A stretch of DNA of 64,000 nt from assembly GCA_963677655.1 (NCBI GenBank), contig OY782088.1; one strand, written 5' to 3'. The translations under genes and the position numbers were made by a program. The notes beneath the pieces are model-generated. The model did not search any database and was not told the DNA's origin. It saw only the letters and a list, made by a program, of their open reading frames with translations. Shown piece after piece: positions 36,656 through 44,949 of the stretch. The stretch is from Saccharicrinis sp963677655. Its GTDB lineage: Bacteria; Bacteroidota; Bacteroidia; Bacteroidales; Marinilabiliaceae. The first letter of the stretch is position 1, and each line of letters begins with the position of its first letter.

Positions 36656-37060
36656 TTACGATTTCAACACCACCGATCCAATGACTGAATCATGTATTGA
36701 TTGCTTCTTTTTATTTCCTGTAACTGTTAACAATGAAAGCCATCCCAGACATATTTTCACTATAAATCTAATGAATGCAAAAGGAAAAATTATTTTTTTA
36801 GTTTGTTCTTTTGCTTCTCTAACTCTCAACCCCATAACTAAATGGCCAAGAGTACCTCCAAAAAGACTTACAAATAAAGGGTCGTAAATCAGAAATATAA
36901 ATACAAATGGAACTGCTCTATAATAATCCGGAATATCACTAAACTCTCTTAATAGCATAGAAGTCAATACTCCAAATACAGCAATTACTAATGAGTCTAC
37001 AAATATGGCTTTTACCCTTTGGCCAAGTGATCCGTAAATTATTTCTTCATTTTGTTTCAT
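36656..37060 (-). CDS. RDD family membrane protein
   Basis: 134 aa with three membrane segments. The family's Arg and Asp residues are in QRVKAIFVDSLVI (Arg, Asp) and DPLFVSLFGGTLGHLVMGLRV, ending in KKKQSIHDSVIGSVVLKS, which matches the HDxxxGTxVV-type RDD tail. RDD proteins are small membrane proteins sometimes linked to ion transport; no specific role is seen here. First member, from the right-hand side, of a group of accessory minus-strand genes; it lies 17 bp after the gene at 37078. Confidence 0.8.
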   Translation of the reverse strand: MKQNEEIIYGSLGQRVKAIFVDSLVIAVFGVLTSMLLREFSDIPDYYRAVPFVFIFLIYDPLFVSLFGGTLGHLVMGLRVREAKEQTKKIIFPFAFIRFIVKICLGWLSLLTVTGNKKKQSIHDSVIGSVVLKS

Positions 37061-37077
37061 AATATATGTGATTTAGG

Positions 37078-37854
37078 TTAAAATTCATTTTCATTCACTT
37101 CACGACATACATATCCTTGTTTTTCAACTATATTATTCGATAAATTCATTAAAAAAACACCTCTAATTTGCCATAATATATTTGTTCCATCCTTTAAGAA
37201 AATCCATCTGGAGAAGCTTCCTTTCTTATCCCTATCTTCTGTCAATTCAAAAAAGACTGCATTATTTAGTCTTCCTCTATATTTAGATTTGCTTTCGCCA
37301 TTATCCACTACATCTCTTAAAAAATTTCGCTTTGCTTTGCCACTTAAAGATTTTGTTTTAACCCAATGAATTTCACCAAGACAGTTTTTATGCTTAAGTG
37401 CATATTGATAAACCGGATTAATATTCAACTGATCCAGCAGTTTATCTTTGTTTTTAACAATTGACTTAGGAGAATTAATAATATGGTGTTTGCTAAAAAT
37501 AGTTGAAAACTGAATGTGCTTTGAGTTTAAGGTATCTAACAATAAGATTTCTAAACAAGGCCTTCCATAAAACCTACCCCATTCAATTGATGCCATATTC
37601 GATATCTCTGCATGTTTGATTTGAAATTGTTTTGACAGAAGGTTAAATTGTTTTTTATATCTATGTTTGGCTTTTGCAAAAGCAATTTTGTCATCTATAT
37701 AATTATCGTAGATTTTGTTTACTAAATAATGGTTGAAGCCATCTCCTTTTAATCTTGACTTATTGCTTTCAATATTATCAGGAAGTAGTTCTGCAATTAA
37801 TGTTGAAATCCGGGAATTAAATATATTATTACCGTTTACAATCCATGGTAACAT
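37078..37854 (-). CDS. Unknown protein, probably the 3' part of a split gene
   Basis: 258 aa with no signal peptide and no recognised domain; basic N-terminal half (KAKHRYKKQFNLLSKQFQIK) and a strand-rich end (GSFSRWIFLKDGTNILWQIRG). Its ATG is in the same frame as, and only two codons after, the TAA of the upstream gene: the DNA reads AGQ, stop, PYMLPWIV. The junction sequence looks like continuous protein, so this is probably the C-terminal part of one exported protein of about 434 aa whose CAA or similar codon became TAA. If expressed alone it would be cytoplasmic. Confidence 0.55.
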   Translation of the reverse strand: MLPWIVNGNNIFNSRISTLIAELLPDNIESNKSRLKGDGFNHYLVNKIYDNYIDDKIAFAKAKHRYKKQFNLLSKQFQIKHAEISNMASIEWGRFYGRPCLEILLLDTLNSKHIQFSTIFSKHHIINSPKSIVKNKDKLLDQLNINPVYQYALKHKNCLGEIHWVKTKSLSGKAKRNFLRDVVDNGESKSKYRGRLNNAVFFELTEDRDKKGSFSRWIFLKDGTNILWQIRGVFLMNLSNNIVEKQGYVCREVNENEF

Positions 37855-37860
37855 ATATGG

Positions 37861-38391
37861 TTATTGCCCTGCTGAAGTAATTGACAAGGTATCTGCCCCT
37901 TTTATTATATTAATCGCAACAAAAGGATAGTCATCCGTCCAATGAGAGCCTTGAATGTAGTATAATGACGGTTTTATTTTGGAATAATTTTTTAATGTAT
38001 TAATTGCAATTGAGCTAATTTCCGGTAATTCCTTTTTATAATTGTTATACTGATACCAAAGGTCTTCAGCATTATTGGTCAACCATGCCGAATCCAGATT
38101 AAACATTACCAAAGGATCATTTATTAATTCTTTATTGTTTTTTAATGAAAGTATAATAGAATCTATTATATCACAAGATATTTGCTTTAATATTGAGTCT
38201 TTTTGGTTTAGATATTTTAAATTAAAGTCTTCAGATAGTATTTGATATTCATTATTATAATGAGACCATCCCCCATAAGAGTCGGAAATTAAAATCTTTT
38301 CCCAATTATTAATCCAAGAGGTATATTGTTGCCCACAAACAATTGTGATGTTAATTATCAATGCAATAAGATAAACACAAAGTTTTTTCAT
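37861..38391 (-). CDS. Exported protein, probably the 5' part of a split gene
   Basis: 176 aa with a signal peptide (residues 1-20, ending ITIVCGQ). The visible part has a GSHWTDDYPFVAINIIKG stretch and no recognised family. It stops at TAA 37861-37863, and the next frame continues without a shift into the 258-aa piece. Nothing else of the upstream 372 bp is coding; the leader is shared with the divergent candidate RNA at 38.66 kb only by position. Confidence 0.55.
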   Translation of the reverse strand: MKKLCVYLIALIINITIVCGQQYTSWINNWEKILISDSYGGWSHYNNEYQILSEDFNLKYLNQKDSILKQISCDIIDSIILSLKNNKELINDPLVMFNLDSAWLTNNAEDLWYQYNNYKKELPEISSIAINTLKNYSKIKPSLYYIQGSHWTDDYPFVAINIIKGADTLSITSAGQ

Positions 38392-38658
38392 TAGTTGGGT
38401 TTAGTATAAGTTACACTACAAATAACGAATTATGATATGCACTAAAATAGTCAAATAAAACAATGTTACTGTCAATTATATAAATAATTTCTGATTTACA
38501 TAACTATACCTAAAAAGTCGCTTTGTTTAAATATAAACAGAAAACATTCGTCACTACATATAGTGAGTTCATCACTTAAACACAACTGTTTATAATAAAA
38601 TAGTGCACTTATATAATTTCGGAGTAGAATAATTTTATTTTCACACAATCTTTACAAA

Positions 38659-38733
38659 CAGATAACCCCATGGCTGGTCTGCTTTACTATGGGTTGTGGC
38701 TAACACTGGCAAAGTGGAAGCCATGGGGCTCTG
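38659..38733 (+). ncRNA. GC-rich folded leader RNA upstream of the 241-aa gene
   Basis: In very AT-rich DNA, a 75-nt GC-rich block folds strongly. CCCCATGGCT (38666-38675) and AGCCATGGGG (38719-38728) form a perfect 10-bp stem. CAGA (38659-38662) and TCTG (38730-38733) extend it across a small internal loop. The 43 nt inside can make a smaller hairpin, CACT/AGTG (38704-38707 with 38713-38716), and carry G-rich segments (TATGGGTTGTGGC). It ends 30 bp before the ATG at 38764, so it would be in the 5' leader. It might be a cis-regulatory RNA or a separate RNA working with the gene. I do not match it to a known riboswitch. The rest of 38392-38658 shows nothing. Confidence 0.5.
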
Positions 38734-38763
38734 CATATAATAACATCAAAAGTATAAATTATT

Positions 38764-39489
38764 ATGGGAAATAAGGAAGCTTATGACCAAATGTTAGAAG
38801 AAGCAAAAGCTCTGGGATCAGACAATCTACAAAAGTCTTACATTCCGATAGACGCATTTCTGCAAGAAGCTGAAGACCTTAATAAATGGTCGCTACATGA
38901 CAAAGACAAATTAATTGCTGCGGGTTTATCAGAAACCATTTTTAGTCGATTAGAGAATTGTATCGGTGCCTTAAGGGAGGCTGAGAGTATTTGGCATGAA
39001 GATGAAAAAAGAAAAAATGAAGCCAATGAACAATGGAAAGTAGAAAAACCTAATGGATTTAAATTCAGAGATGATTTACTACATTTTTTCAGATATGCTT
39101 ATCGCAAAGAACCTGCATTATTAAGTAGCGTATCTGCTATAGCTGAGGGCACTGATATTCCGGATATGATTCAGGATTTAAATGATTTAGCTGTATTGGG
39201 CAGAAATAACCTGGAGCCACTTTTAAAAGTAGGATTTAAAGAAGATCAGCTGGCTACAGCAGCAGACATGTCGGCTCATTTGGCGGATTTAAGAGCTATA
39301 GTTAATGGCGATAAATATAACCCAAATGTAAACATGGAAATTAGAGATGCTATGTATACCTTATTAAAACAAAGCGTTGATGAAATAAGGGATTGCGGCA
39401 AGTTTGTTTTTTGGAAAGATTCTAAAAGACTAAAAGGTTATCGTAGCCAGTATACTAAAAACTTAAATAATAAATATAAAAATAAGTAG
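38764..39489 (+). CDS. Helical cytoplasmic protein of unknown function (241 aa)
   Basis: No signal peptide or membrane segment. The sequence is almost entirely amphipathic helices, with acidic and basic clusters (EDEKRKNEANEQWKVEKP) and a basic end. The region FRDDLLHFFRYAYR, then IQDLNDLAVLGRNNLEPLLK, then IRDCGKFVFWKDSKRLKGY looks like a conserved protein family; I believe proteins with this ending recur in Bacteroidota but cannot name the family. The gene lies between a folded leader, a strong terminator and an array of 21-nt units. The basic C terminus could bind nucleic acid. No function is assigned. Confidence 0.7.
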   Translation: MGNKEAYDQMLEEAKALGSDNLQKSYIPIDAFLQEAEDLNKWSLHDKDKLIAAGLSETIFSRLENCIGALREAESIWHEDEKRKNEANEQWKVEKPNGFKFRDDLLHFFRYAYRKEPALLSSVSAIAEGTDIPDMIQDLNDLAVLGRNNLEPLLKVGFKEDQLATAADMSAHLADLRAIVNGDKYNPNVNMEIRDAMYTLLKQSVDEIRDCGKFVFWKDSKRLKGYRSQYTKNLNNKYKNK

Positions 39490-39529
39490 TTTGGGTTTGG
39501 TTAAATAAACATATATATAAATGTGTTTC

Positions 39530-39566
39530 CTCCCATTAGTTGTAATGCTAATGGGAGTTTTTTTTT
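39530..39566 (+). terminator. Strong terminator after the 241-aa gene
   Basis: CTCCCATTAG (39530-39539) and CTAATGGGAG (39548-39557) form a perfect 10-bp stem with an 8-nt loop, then nine T. It separates the gene from the 21-nt array that begins 18 bp later. Confidence 0.95.
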
Positions 39567-39583
39567 GAATTACTTTAATACCC

Positions 39584-39876
39584 TACAAAAGGGCATAAAT
39601 GTTTACAATCTTGCATTCAAACCTTACAATCTTGCACTCATACCTTATAATTTTGCATTCAAACCTTACAATTTGGCGTTATATAGTTATAAGTTTGGGA
39701 TAAATGTTAACAAGATTCGTAAGAATATCTACAAGTTTGCCATTTGGGGCTACAAATTCAGATTAAATATTTACAATGAGGCGTTTAAACCTTACATGTT
39801 TGCCTTTAAAGTCTACATGGTTGGCTCAAATATTTACAATATTGGGTTTAAAACTTACAATTTTAAGTTTTTGAGT
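39584..39876. repeat. Array of fourteen diverged 21-nt units
   Basis: From 39604 to 39876, thirteen units of exactly 21 nt follow one another (starts at 39604, 39625, 39646 and so on to 39856), preceded by one 20-nt unit at 39584. Nearly all begin TACA or TATA; a T-rich spot follows at positions 7-9 and an A-rich spot at 15-18, while the other positions vary widely. No stop codon falls in the plus-strand frame, giving a run of heptapeptides like YNLAFKP, YNFAFKP, YKFGINV. The putative ATG for such a protein is inside the preceding terminator, so translation is doubtful. The units keep their register although their sequences differ by up to half. The array lies between two convergent genes. 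Confidence 0.85.
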
Positions 39877-39899
39877 TATTGAGAGATCTAAACTCTATT

Positions 39900-40511
39900 T
39901 TAAACTTTACCACCTTTAACAAGAAGCCATACCGACAAGGCCATTTCTCCAAATATACTTGGTATTGCAACCAGAGCTAAAAAAACTGAACTATAATCAT
40001 CATAATTTTCAAGTAAGAAATGTGCGCCCGTATCGGCCATATACATGACACCTGCAATGATAAGTGATATTGTAATAATCTTTGGCTTTTTAAGAATACG
40101 ACCTAAAAGGATAAGATGAATTCCAAAAAAGAATAAGCCAATCAACCAAATAATATTGAAGACATCAACCTGGTTAAGTATTTCCTGTTCATTGGATAAT
40201 GTTAATGCAACCGGCAAAGTAAACACTGCTACTCCCATTATTGCAGCATGCATCATTCTGAACAAAGTACTAAGTCCTGATAATATATTTTCTTTATATA
40301 ATTCATATAATGCCCAGGCAATAACCACATCGAATACAACTGTAATGATAAAAGCCATAATTCCCAATCGTACCATCATATGATTCTCCTGAATAGCAAC
40401 CAGAGGGTCTTTTATAATAGATTCAAGCACTAAAAAATTAGCAAATATTGCTGCAAAAAAAATGATTAGGTAACTGATACCTGTTATTATGGATAGTGTT
40501 CTTGGTTTCAT
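39900..40511 (-). CDS. DUF4386 family membrane protein
   Basis: 203 aa with six membrane helices. The plan matches DUF4386 (opening KPRTLSIITGISYLIIFFAAIFANF, then RLGIMAFIITVVFDVVIAWALYELY, and LIGLFFFGIHLILLGRIL). The family is widespread in Bacteroidota and Firmicutes with unknown role. The gene ends 24 bp from the 21-nt array. The start is the first ATG, which gives a short basic N terminus before helix 1. Confidence 0.85.
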   Translation of the reverse strand: MKPRTLSIITGISYLIIFFAAIFANFLVLESIIKDPLVAIQENHMMVRLGIMAFIITVVFDVVIAWALYELYKENILSGLSTLFRMMHAAIMGVAVFTLPVALTLSNEQEILNQVDVFNIIWLIGLFFFGIHLILLGRILKKPKIITISLIIAGVMYMADTGAHFLLENYDDYSSVFLALVAIPSIFGEMALSVWLLVKGGKV

Positions 40512-40630
40512 GGGTTTAGCTTTTCATTAATAACTTAAACCACAACAGCTCAATTGATAGATTTGTTTATAGAAATGATATACTTGTTCTTTTGTAAAAT
40601 AATTAACGAGCTTAAAAATAAAAGGTATTT

Positions 40631-41419
40631 TTAAAGCGTTTCCTTTATTATTTTACTTGTTTGATTAATCTCGGAGTAAATATAATCCTTTAGTTTTTTA
40701 GGCAACCGGTCTACAAAATAATTATTGGAAGGATCATTTTCGTCGTATAATATATATTCTTCCTCATCATCAAGAAGATTTGTTGCATTTGACAACTCTT
40801 TCTTAGTTTTTATTGTGTCTCCAGTTTTGGTCGTAAATAAAAACTTCATTACAATATATGTAGTTTCATCAATAGTCCTTGTTGTCGGTTTCTCATACAA
40901 TTTAGCCTTTGTTATATATCCGTTCTTCACATCTCTTAAAAAGGCCCTTGTTCTTTTGGCTCCCACAATAATAAAATAAAATCCAACTAATAATATTACC
41001 AAATACATATATGTGGTGTCGGTTATAAAAGAATTGCTCAGTCCTTTTATACGATGTATTGTTGGTTTATCTTTTACATATTCAACTATAACATTATCTC
41101 CTTTTTTTAAATCACTTTTACCAAAAGATGTTCCGTATGAACTCCCTAATTCTGGATGGTGAATTTCATAATCATATGCATTAGTATATTTGTCGAAAAA
41201 AGCATAGTATATTGAATAAACATCAACAATCTTCCCCTCTGTTTTTTCTGTTTTGGAAAAAACCATAGTTATTGAAGATATATCAATATGTGAATACTCA
41301 CTAAATGAGAAAATTTGTCCGAATAATAATATTACAAGACCAAAGATGGTCATATAGTCTTTTAAGAAAATATATGTCTTTAATTTATAGGGAGGTTCTA
41401 TTTTTATTTGTGAACTCAT
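40631..41419 (-). CDS. Membrane protein with DUF3592-like extracellular domain
   Basis: 262 aa, two membrane helices (about 26-43 and 136-158). The loop between them (TEGKIVDVYSIYYAFFDKYTNAYDYEIHHPELG to GDNVIVEYVKDKPTIHRIKG, quoted in part) has the pattern of DUF3592, and a second similar strand-rich domain follows helix 2 (YITKAKLYEKPT to LLDDEEEYILYDENDP). Function unknown. Accessory gene, separate from its neighbours by 100 bp or more on both sides. Confidence 0.65.
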   Translation of the reverse strand: MSSQIKIEPPYKLKTYIFLKDYMTIFGLVILLFGQIFSFSEYSHIDISSITMVFSKTEKTEGKIVDVYSIYYAFFDKYTNAYDYEIHHPELGSSYGTSFGKSDLKKGDNVIVEYVKDKPTIHRIKGLSNSFITDTTYMYLVILLVGFYFIIVGAKRTRAFLRDVKNGYITKAKLYEKPTTRTIDETTYIVMKFLFTTKTGDTIKTKKELSNATNLLDDEEEYILYDENDPSNNYFVDRLPKKLKDYIYSEINQTSKIIKETL

Positions 41420-41511
41420 ATTTTACTATGTTTTAATATACTTGATTGTATTATCCAATTTATACTTTTCATTAACCCACCTGAAAGTTTTAAATATACT
41501 GAAAACAATCA

Positions 41512-41729
41512 CTAATCGTTCTTCAATTTTTTAATTGCATATTCTGCTTCTGCTTTATGTTGATCATCCCTATATTTTGTAACCAATGAATAATATTTAC
41601 ATCGACCAATTTTCCTGATATTGAAATCTGTTTTGGTTCACAATTAATATTCAAAAGAGAATAATTAGAAGCACAACTTGAAAAAAGAATTACTATTACG
41701 ACTAAAGTAAAGAAATGATTTTTTTGCAT
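41512..41729 (-). pseudogene. Small lipoprotein gene with a frameshift
   Basis: The first part, from ATG 41729, encodes a lipoprotein signal (MQKNHFFTLVVIVILFSSC) and a short mature part up to about 41620. The called frame then degenerates (NIIHWLQNIGMINIKQKQ) and stops at 41523. Another frame over the same stretch reads KYYSLVTKYRDDQHKAEAE then YAIKKLKND and stops at 41512-41514, which has normal coding composition. One base gained or lost near 41605-41630 would join them. So the gene is probably broken, unless the strain expresses only the shortened lipoprotein. Confidence 0.5.
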
Positions 41730-41831
41730 GGTTATAATTATCAATCAAGTATGATTTTAGTTAAATCTAGCTTTATTAAGTAAAGTCATTACTCGAAACA
41801 TTTAAGTTTTTTTTAGTAAACCTTTATATTT

Positions 41832-42512
41832 TTAATCCCACCAAAACCACATTCTTTTTGAAGTTCGAAGAAAGTCAATTAATTCTTCCATATCAGAGTG
41901 GCCTTGGTCAATTACGTCTGGACAAAATTCATAAATTTCTTTTCCCAAATTTATATATGATTTTGGTTCAGTTATTATTATTGCTTCAATTCTGTCAAGG
42001 TCAGCAACAATTATATCAAAATCAAATTCTTTTTTCCTTTCTTTAAACCAATTAATTACATCATCTGTTGTCAAATCATAATTTGCAGGCTCTGTACCAA
42101 CAAACTTAATAAGTTCCCACTGATTAGCTATTGGTGCAATTACAATATCGTAATATGAATTATAATCGTCGTCAAAATCAAGGTTAGTCAGATACAAATA
42201 ATTTTTTGATTCCTTTACGGTTTGAAAATATTTATCAATTATCTCAAAAGCCATGTTTTCAGATACATTTTTAAATTTAATTCCTCCTACAATTGAGTCG
42301 TAAGGTTCAAATGCATTTGCTATTTTTTCCGATGTTTTATATCTGATTACCGAGTTTTGTTCTGGATCTTTTTCACATAATCTTGCCATTGCTGAAATAA
42401 TATCCGGACTTATTTCAATCACATCTCGTGTTTCATATTTTTCTCCGTTTGAGCGCTCTTGACATCCACAGGATAAAATAAAGATTACAGTCAAGTAGAC
42501 TATTATTTTCAT
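41832..42512 (-). CDS. DUF4253 domain lipoprotein
   Basis: 226 aa with a lipobox-type signal (VIFILSCGC). The C-terminal half matches DUF4253, with DFDIIVADLDRIEAIIITEP, YEFCPDVIDQGHSDMEELID and the final LRTSKRMWFWWD, where the paired tryptophans and aspartate close the domain. The N-terminal part is not recognised. DUF4253 proteins are common single genes in accessory regions; reaction unknown. The folded element at 42536-42930 begins right upstream. Confidence 0.8.
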   Translation of the reverse strand: MKIIVYLTVIFILSCGCQERSNGEKYETRDVIEISPDIISAMARLCEKDPEQNSVIRYKTSEKIANAFEPYDSIVGGIKFKNVSENMAFEIIDKYFQTVKESKNYLYLTNLDFDDDYNSYYDIVIAPIANQWELIKFVGTEPANYDLTTDDVINWFKERKKEFDFDIIVADLDRIEAIIITEPKSYINLGKEIYEFCPDVIDQGHSDMEELIDFLRTSKRMWFWWD

Positions 42513-42535
42513 AGTTCAGTTATAATAAAATTTTG

Positions 42536-42930
42536 TTAACGGACAAGTATATGCAAATGTGGGCGATTGCGGGCTTCAAACTTATCAAACCATTACTATT
42601 TTGAAGTGGGCTACTGCCCTTGATTTTAGCAGAATCCCGCCCATTTTGTATATACCGTGTTGTAAGCTGGTGTTCATTATTCAAAGTCTATCTGTTTCAT
42701 GTTTTTACAAATCTATTCTTTATTCTTATCAATCCGTACTGACCTTGATTTGAAGCACGAATTTATTTTGTTTTTGTGGGAGGAGGAATCCTCAAACCGC
42801 CCTTTAAAGGCGGTACATAGGGCTTGCTTTGTAAGCTCTTTGGCAAGTTTTGGTTTGAGCAAGGCTCGTGTGACTTGCCAATGTGCTTGCAAATAGGGTT
42901 GGCAATCACAATTTCTCATTAGTCTAGAAT
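42536..42930. repeat. Folded, cassette-boundary-like non-coding element (left of the defence operon)
   Basis: GTATATGCAAATGTGGGCG (42547-42565) and CGCCCATTTTGTATATAC (42638-42655) are long imperfect inverted arms. Inside, CTTCAAA (42574-42580) pairs with TTTTGAAG (42599-42606), and GGGC-TACT-GCCC sits at 42608-42619, giving a three-way-junction shape. Further right (42874-42907) is a word, CTTGCAAATAGGGTTGGC, whose near relative occurs at 47370-47390 on the other side of the operon, in the same orientation. The plan of a long inverted repeat at gene boundaries recalls attC-type recombination sites, but I see neither proper core sites nor an integrase. Confidence 0.5.
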
Positions 42931-42933
42931 AGA

Positions 42934-44949
42934 TTAAACATTCACCACTTCCCATATTTCATTATTAATATCTGAAAGATAATTATCAAACCTATCTTTA
43001 TGTACTGCGAAACATAACAAATGAGTAGGTCTGGAAAAGCCGACATAAGCCATTTTTAAAGACTGCTTTACTCTCTTACCTAAAGTTGTATTATCAATTT
43101 CTTGACCTAGTATTTGAGAACATAACCTTTGAGATTCATAGGATTTAGCATTTGCTCCCCTTCCATCTGATTGAAAGAAACTCTCCATGTATAAAGTCGC
43201 TGTGTGAGTTTGACCTTTTGCTGAATGTACAGTACCTATTTCAATTTCTATTTCACCATCTATATAAAGATTCGATTCTTCAACTTCAGTTATTTCTTCA
43301 ATTTCAATTTCTGATTCATCATTTATAAAATTGGCAGAATTTGAAATTTGAGAATTAAATACTGATAAAAATTCAGGTAGATAGTCTTTTATAACTACGT
43401 AAGCTTCTTCTATTTTATCATTTATACATAATATGGAACAATCATATATTTTGAGTTTAAGAATCTCATAAGCTGAGGTGTGGTTTATTCTGAAATGATT
43501 AAGAAGTTTCCTTTTTGTATAATTTCTATCAAATTCATCATAGATGTTCTCTAAGCGGATTATTTTTAATAATGCATTTAATATTTGTTTTCTAACGGAT
43601 TCAAGAGTCCTTTTTGACTTATCATAATATAGAAGATAATCTTTTAATACTTTGAAATCTATTTGGGTTTTCACCGAAGTGTGTGAATAAGCATCCCAAT
43701 AATCCGATAGCCCAAGTCTATCAACTTCATCATTTTCTTTAATCCAAGCAACAGCCATAAATTTGTTTGGAGACGGATTAGGAATTTCATTATTAACCTG
43801 AAAATTCTTGATAATTTCAGCATATTTAGTAATAACATTTTTTATTGTGTCATTATCAAAAATTAACAAATGAGGTTTAATATTTATATCCGTTCCATCA
43901 TCATTTTTAAAACGCCCTTCAATTTCATAGGATTCTATACCTAAGCTTTTTATTATTGGAGCAAGCACATTATTTATTCTATGGCTGCCATTAATTTCCA
44001 AGGTTAATTCTCGTTGATGCCAAATTTCATCAATGTGTATTGAGCCACCACTAAAAATGGACTGATTTTTATCGCCAATACGCTGAAAGATAGAAGTAGA
44101 GTTGCCGTTGGCATAGAAAATTTGCTCTAATATTTCCAGTTGGTGAACATCCATATCCTGCATCTCATCAACGAATATGTATTTAAATCTTTTCTGAAGC
44201 AAATTTATAACCTCAGGAAATTCTTTAAGTTGAATTTGTGCAAGTGTATAGGCATCATCATAATGCAGTGTGCCTTTCTGAATAACTCTGAACTTGAATA
44301 ATACTAGCCATTTTTTTATTTTCTCCTTTTCCTCATCTGTAAAATCAACCCAATTTCTAGAACGTCTAGGTTTGCTAATATTTAATTCATTACCTGAGAT
44401 TGTGTCAACAGGCACAAATTTATTATCCTCATATTTTAAACGATAACTATATTGAATGTTATTACTCATTATATAGTAACGACCATTTTTTTGCTCTTGT
44501 CTAGAAAAATTAGGCAAATTTCTAGGAAATAAATTCGTTACTGCATCATAATAAACCTCATTATCTATCCTGTAGGGTTTTTGTTTAAATTGGTTGGTAT
44601 ATAAAGGGATTGCAAGAAATGTATCAACAAAGCTTTGAATTGTACCAATAAAATTTGGGTACTGAAAAAGTTTAGGAGCATATTTCCCTAACCTTTCAGA
44701 AATCTCATCAACAGCTGCGTTTGTGTGGGAAATTACAAGCACACCGGAACCATCATTAAATGGCATTTTCCTTTCCAAAATTAGAAGTTTAGACAATAAT
44801 GCTGTTGTTTTACCACTCCCAGGAACTGCTTGCAAATCCAAAGTAGAAAGATTGCTGATAAAATCTTGTCTTTCACCGTCAAATGATTGTCCTTCTTTTA
44901 ATAGAACGTGCTCACTATATTCAATATCTTTTGCAGTAATCTCAATCAT
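42934..44949 (-). CDS. UvrD/Rep-like superfamily 1 helicase (GajB-like)
   Basis: About 671 aa from the ATG at 44949, which overlaps the upstream stop as ATGATTGA; a start three codons earlier (44958) is also possible. Walker A AVPGSGKTTALLSK (about 44-57), Walker B FVDEMQD (about 262-268), motif III GDKNQSIF (about 295-302), motif V IGTVHSAKGQTHTATLYME and motif VI MAYVGFSRPTHLL are all present, so it should be an active ATP-dependent helicase. It is longer than the classic GajB. Pairing with the overlapping OLD-type gene is the Gabija arrangement, in which the helicase helps an ATPase-nuclease act on phage DNA. Confidence 0.88.
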   Translation of the reverse strand: MIEITAKDIEYSEHVLLKEGQSFDGERQDFISNLSTLDLQAVPGSGKTTALLSKLLILERKMPFNDGSGVLVISHTNAAVDEISERLGKYAPKLFQYPNFIGTIQSFVDTFLAIPLYTNQFKQKPYRIDNEVYYDAVTNLFPRNLPNFSRQEQKNGRYYIMSNNIQYSYRLKYEDNKFVPVDTISGNELNISKPRRSRNWVDFTDEEKEKIKKWLVLFKFRVIQKGTLHYDDAYTLAQIQLKEFPEVINLLQKRFKYIFVDEMQDMDVHQLEILEQIFYANGNSTSIFQRIGDKNQSIFSGGSIHIDEIWHQRELTLEINGSHRINNVLAPIIKSLGIESYEIEGRFKNDDGTDINIKPHLLIFDNDTIKNVITKYAEIIKNFQVNNEIPNPSPNKFMAVAWIKENDEVDRLGLSDYWDAYSHTSVKTQIDFKVLKDYLLYYDKSKRTLESVRKQILNALLKIIRLENIYDEFDRNYTKRKLLNHFRINHTSAYEILKLKIYDCSILCINDKIEEAYVVIKDYLPEFLSVFNSQISNSANFINDESEIEIEEITEVEESNLYIDGEIEIEIGTVHSAKGQTHTATLYMESFFQSDGRGANAKSYESQRLCSQILGQEIDNTTLGKRVKQSLKMAYVGFSRPTHLLCFAVHKDRFDNYLSDINNEIWEVVNV

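Noticed and set aside
39584..39876. CRISPR array
   Set aside because: No identical repeats separated by unique spacers: the units are contiguous, 21 nt long and diverged, and no cas gene is near.
39523..39882. A 119-codon plus-strand frame over the 21-nt array
   Set aside because: Its ATG and first codons lie inside the terminator hairpin of the gene before it, and the rest is open only because the repeat period is a multiple of three. Reported as a repeat array instead.
42536..42930. Integron attC site with gene cassettes
   Set aside because: The fold is similar but no GTTRRRY/RYYYAAC core pair was found and there is no integrase in the window, so only a likeness is reported.
42713..42955. 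An 80-codon minus-strand frame left of the helicase
   Set aside because: It runs through the folded non-coding element and lacks protein-like character; similar frames would arise from any copy of that element.
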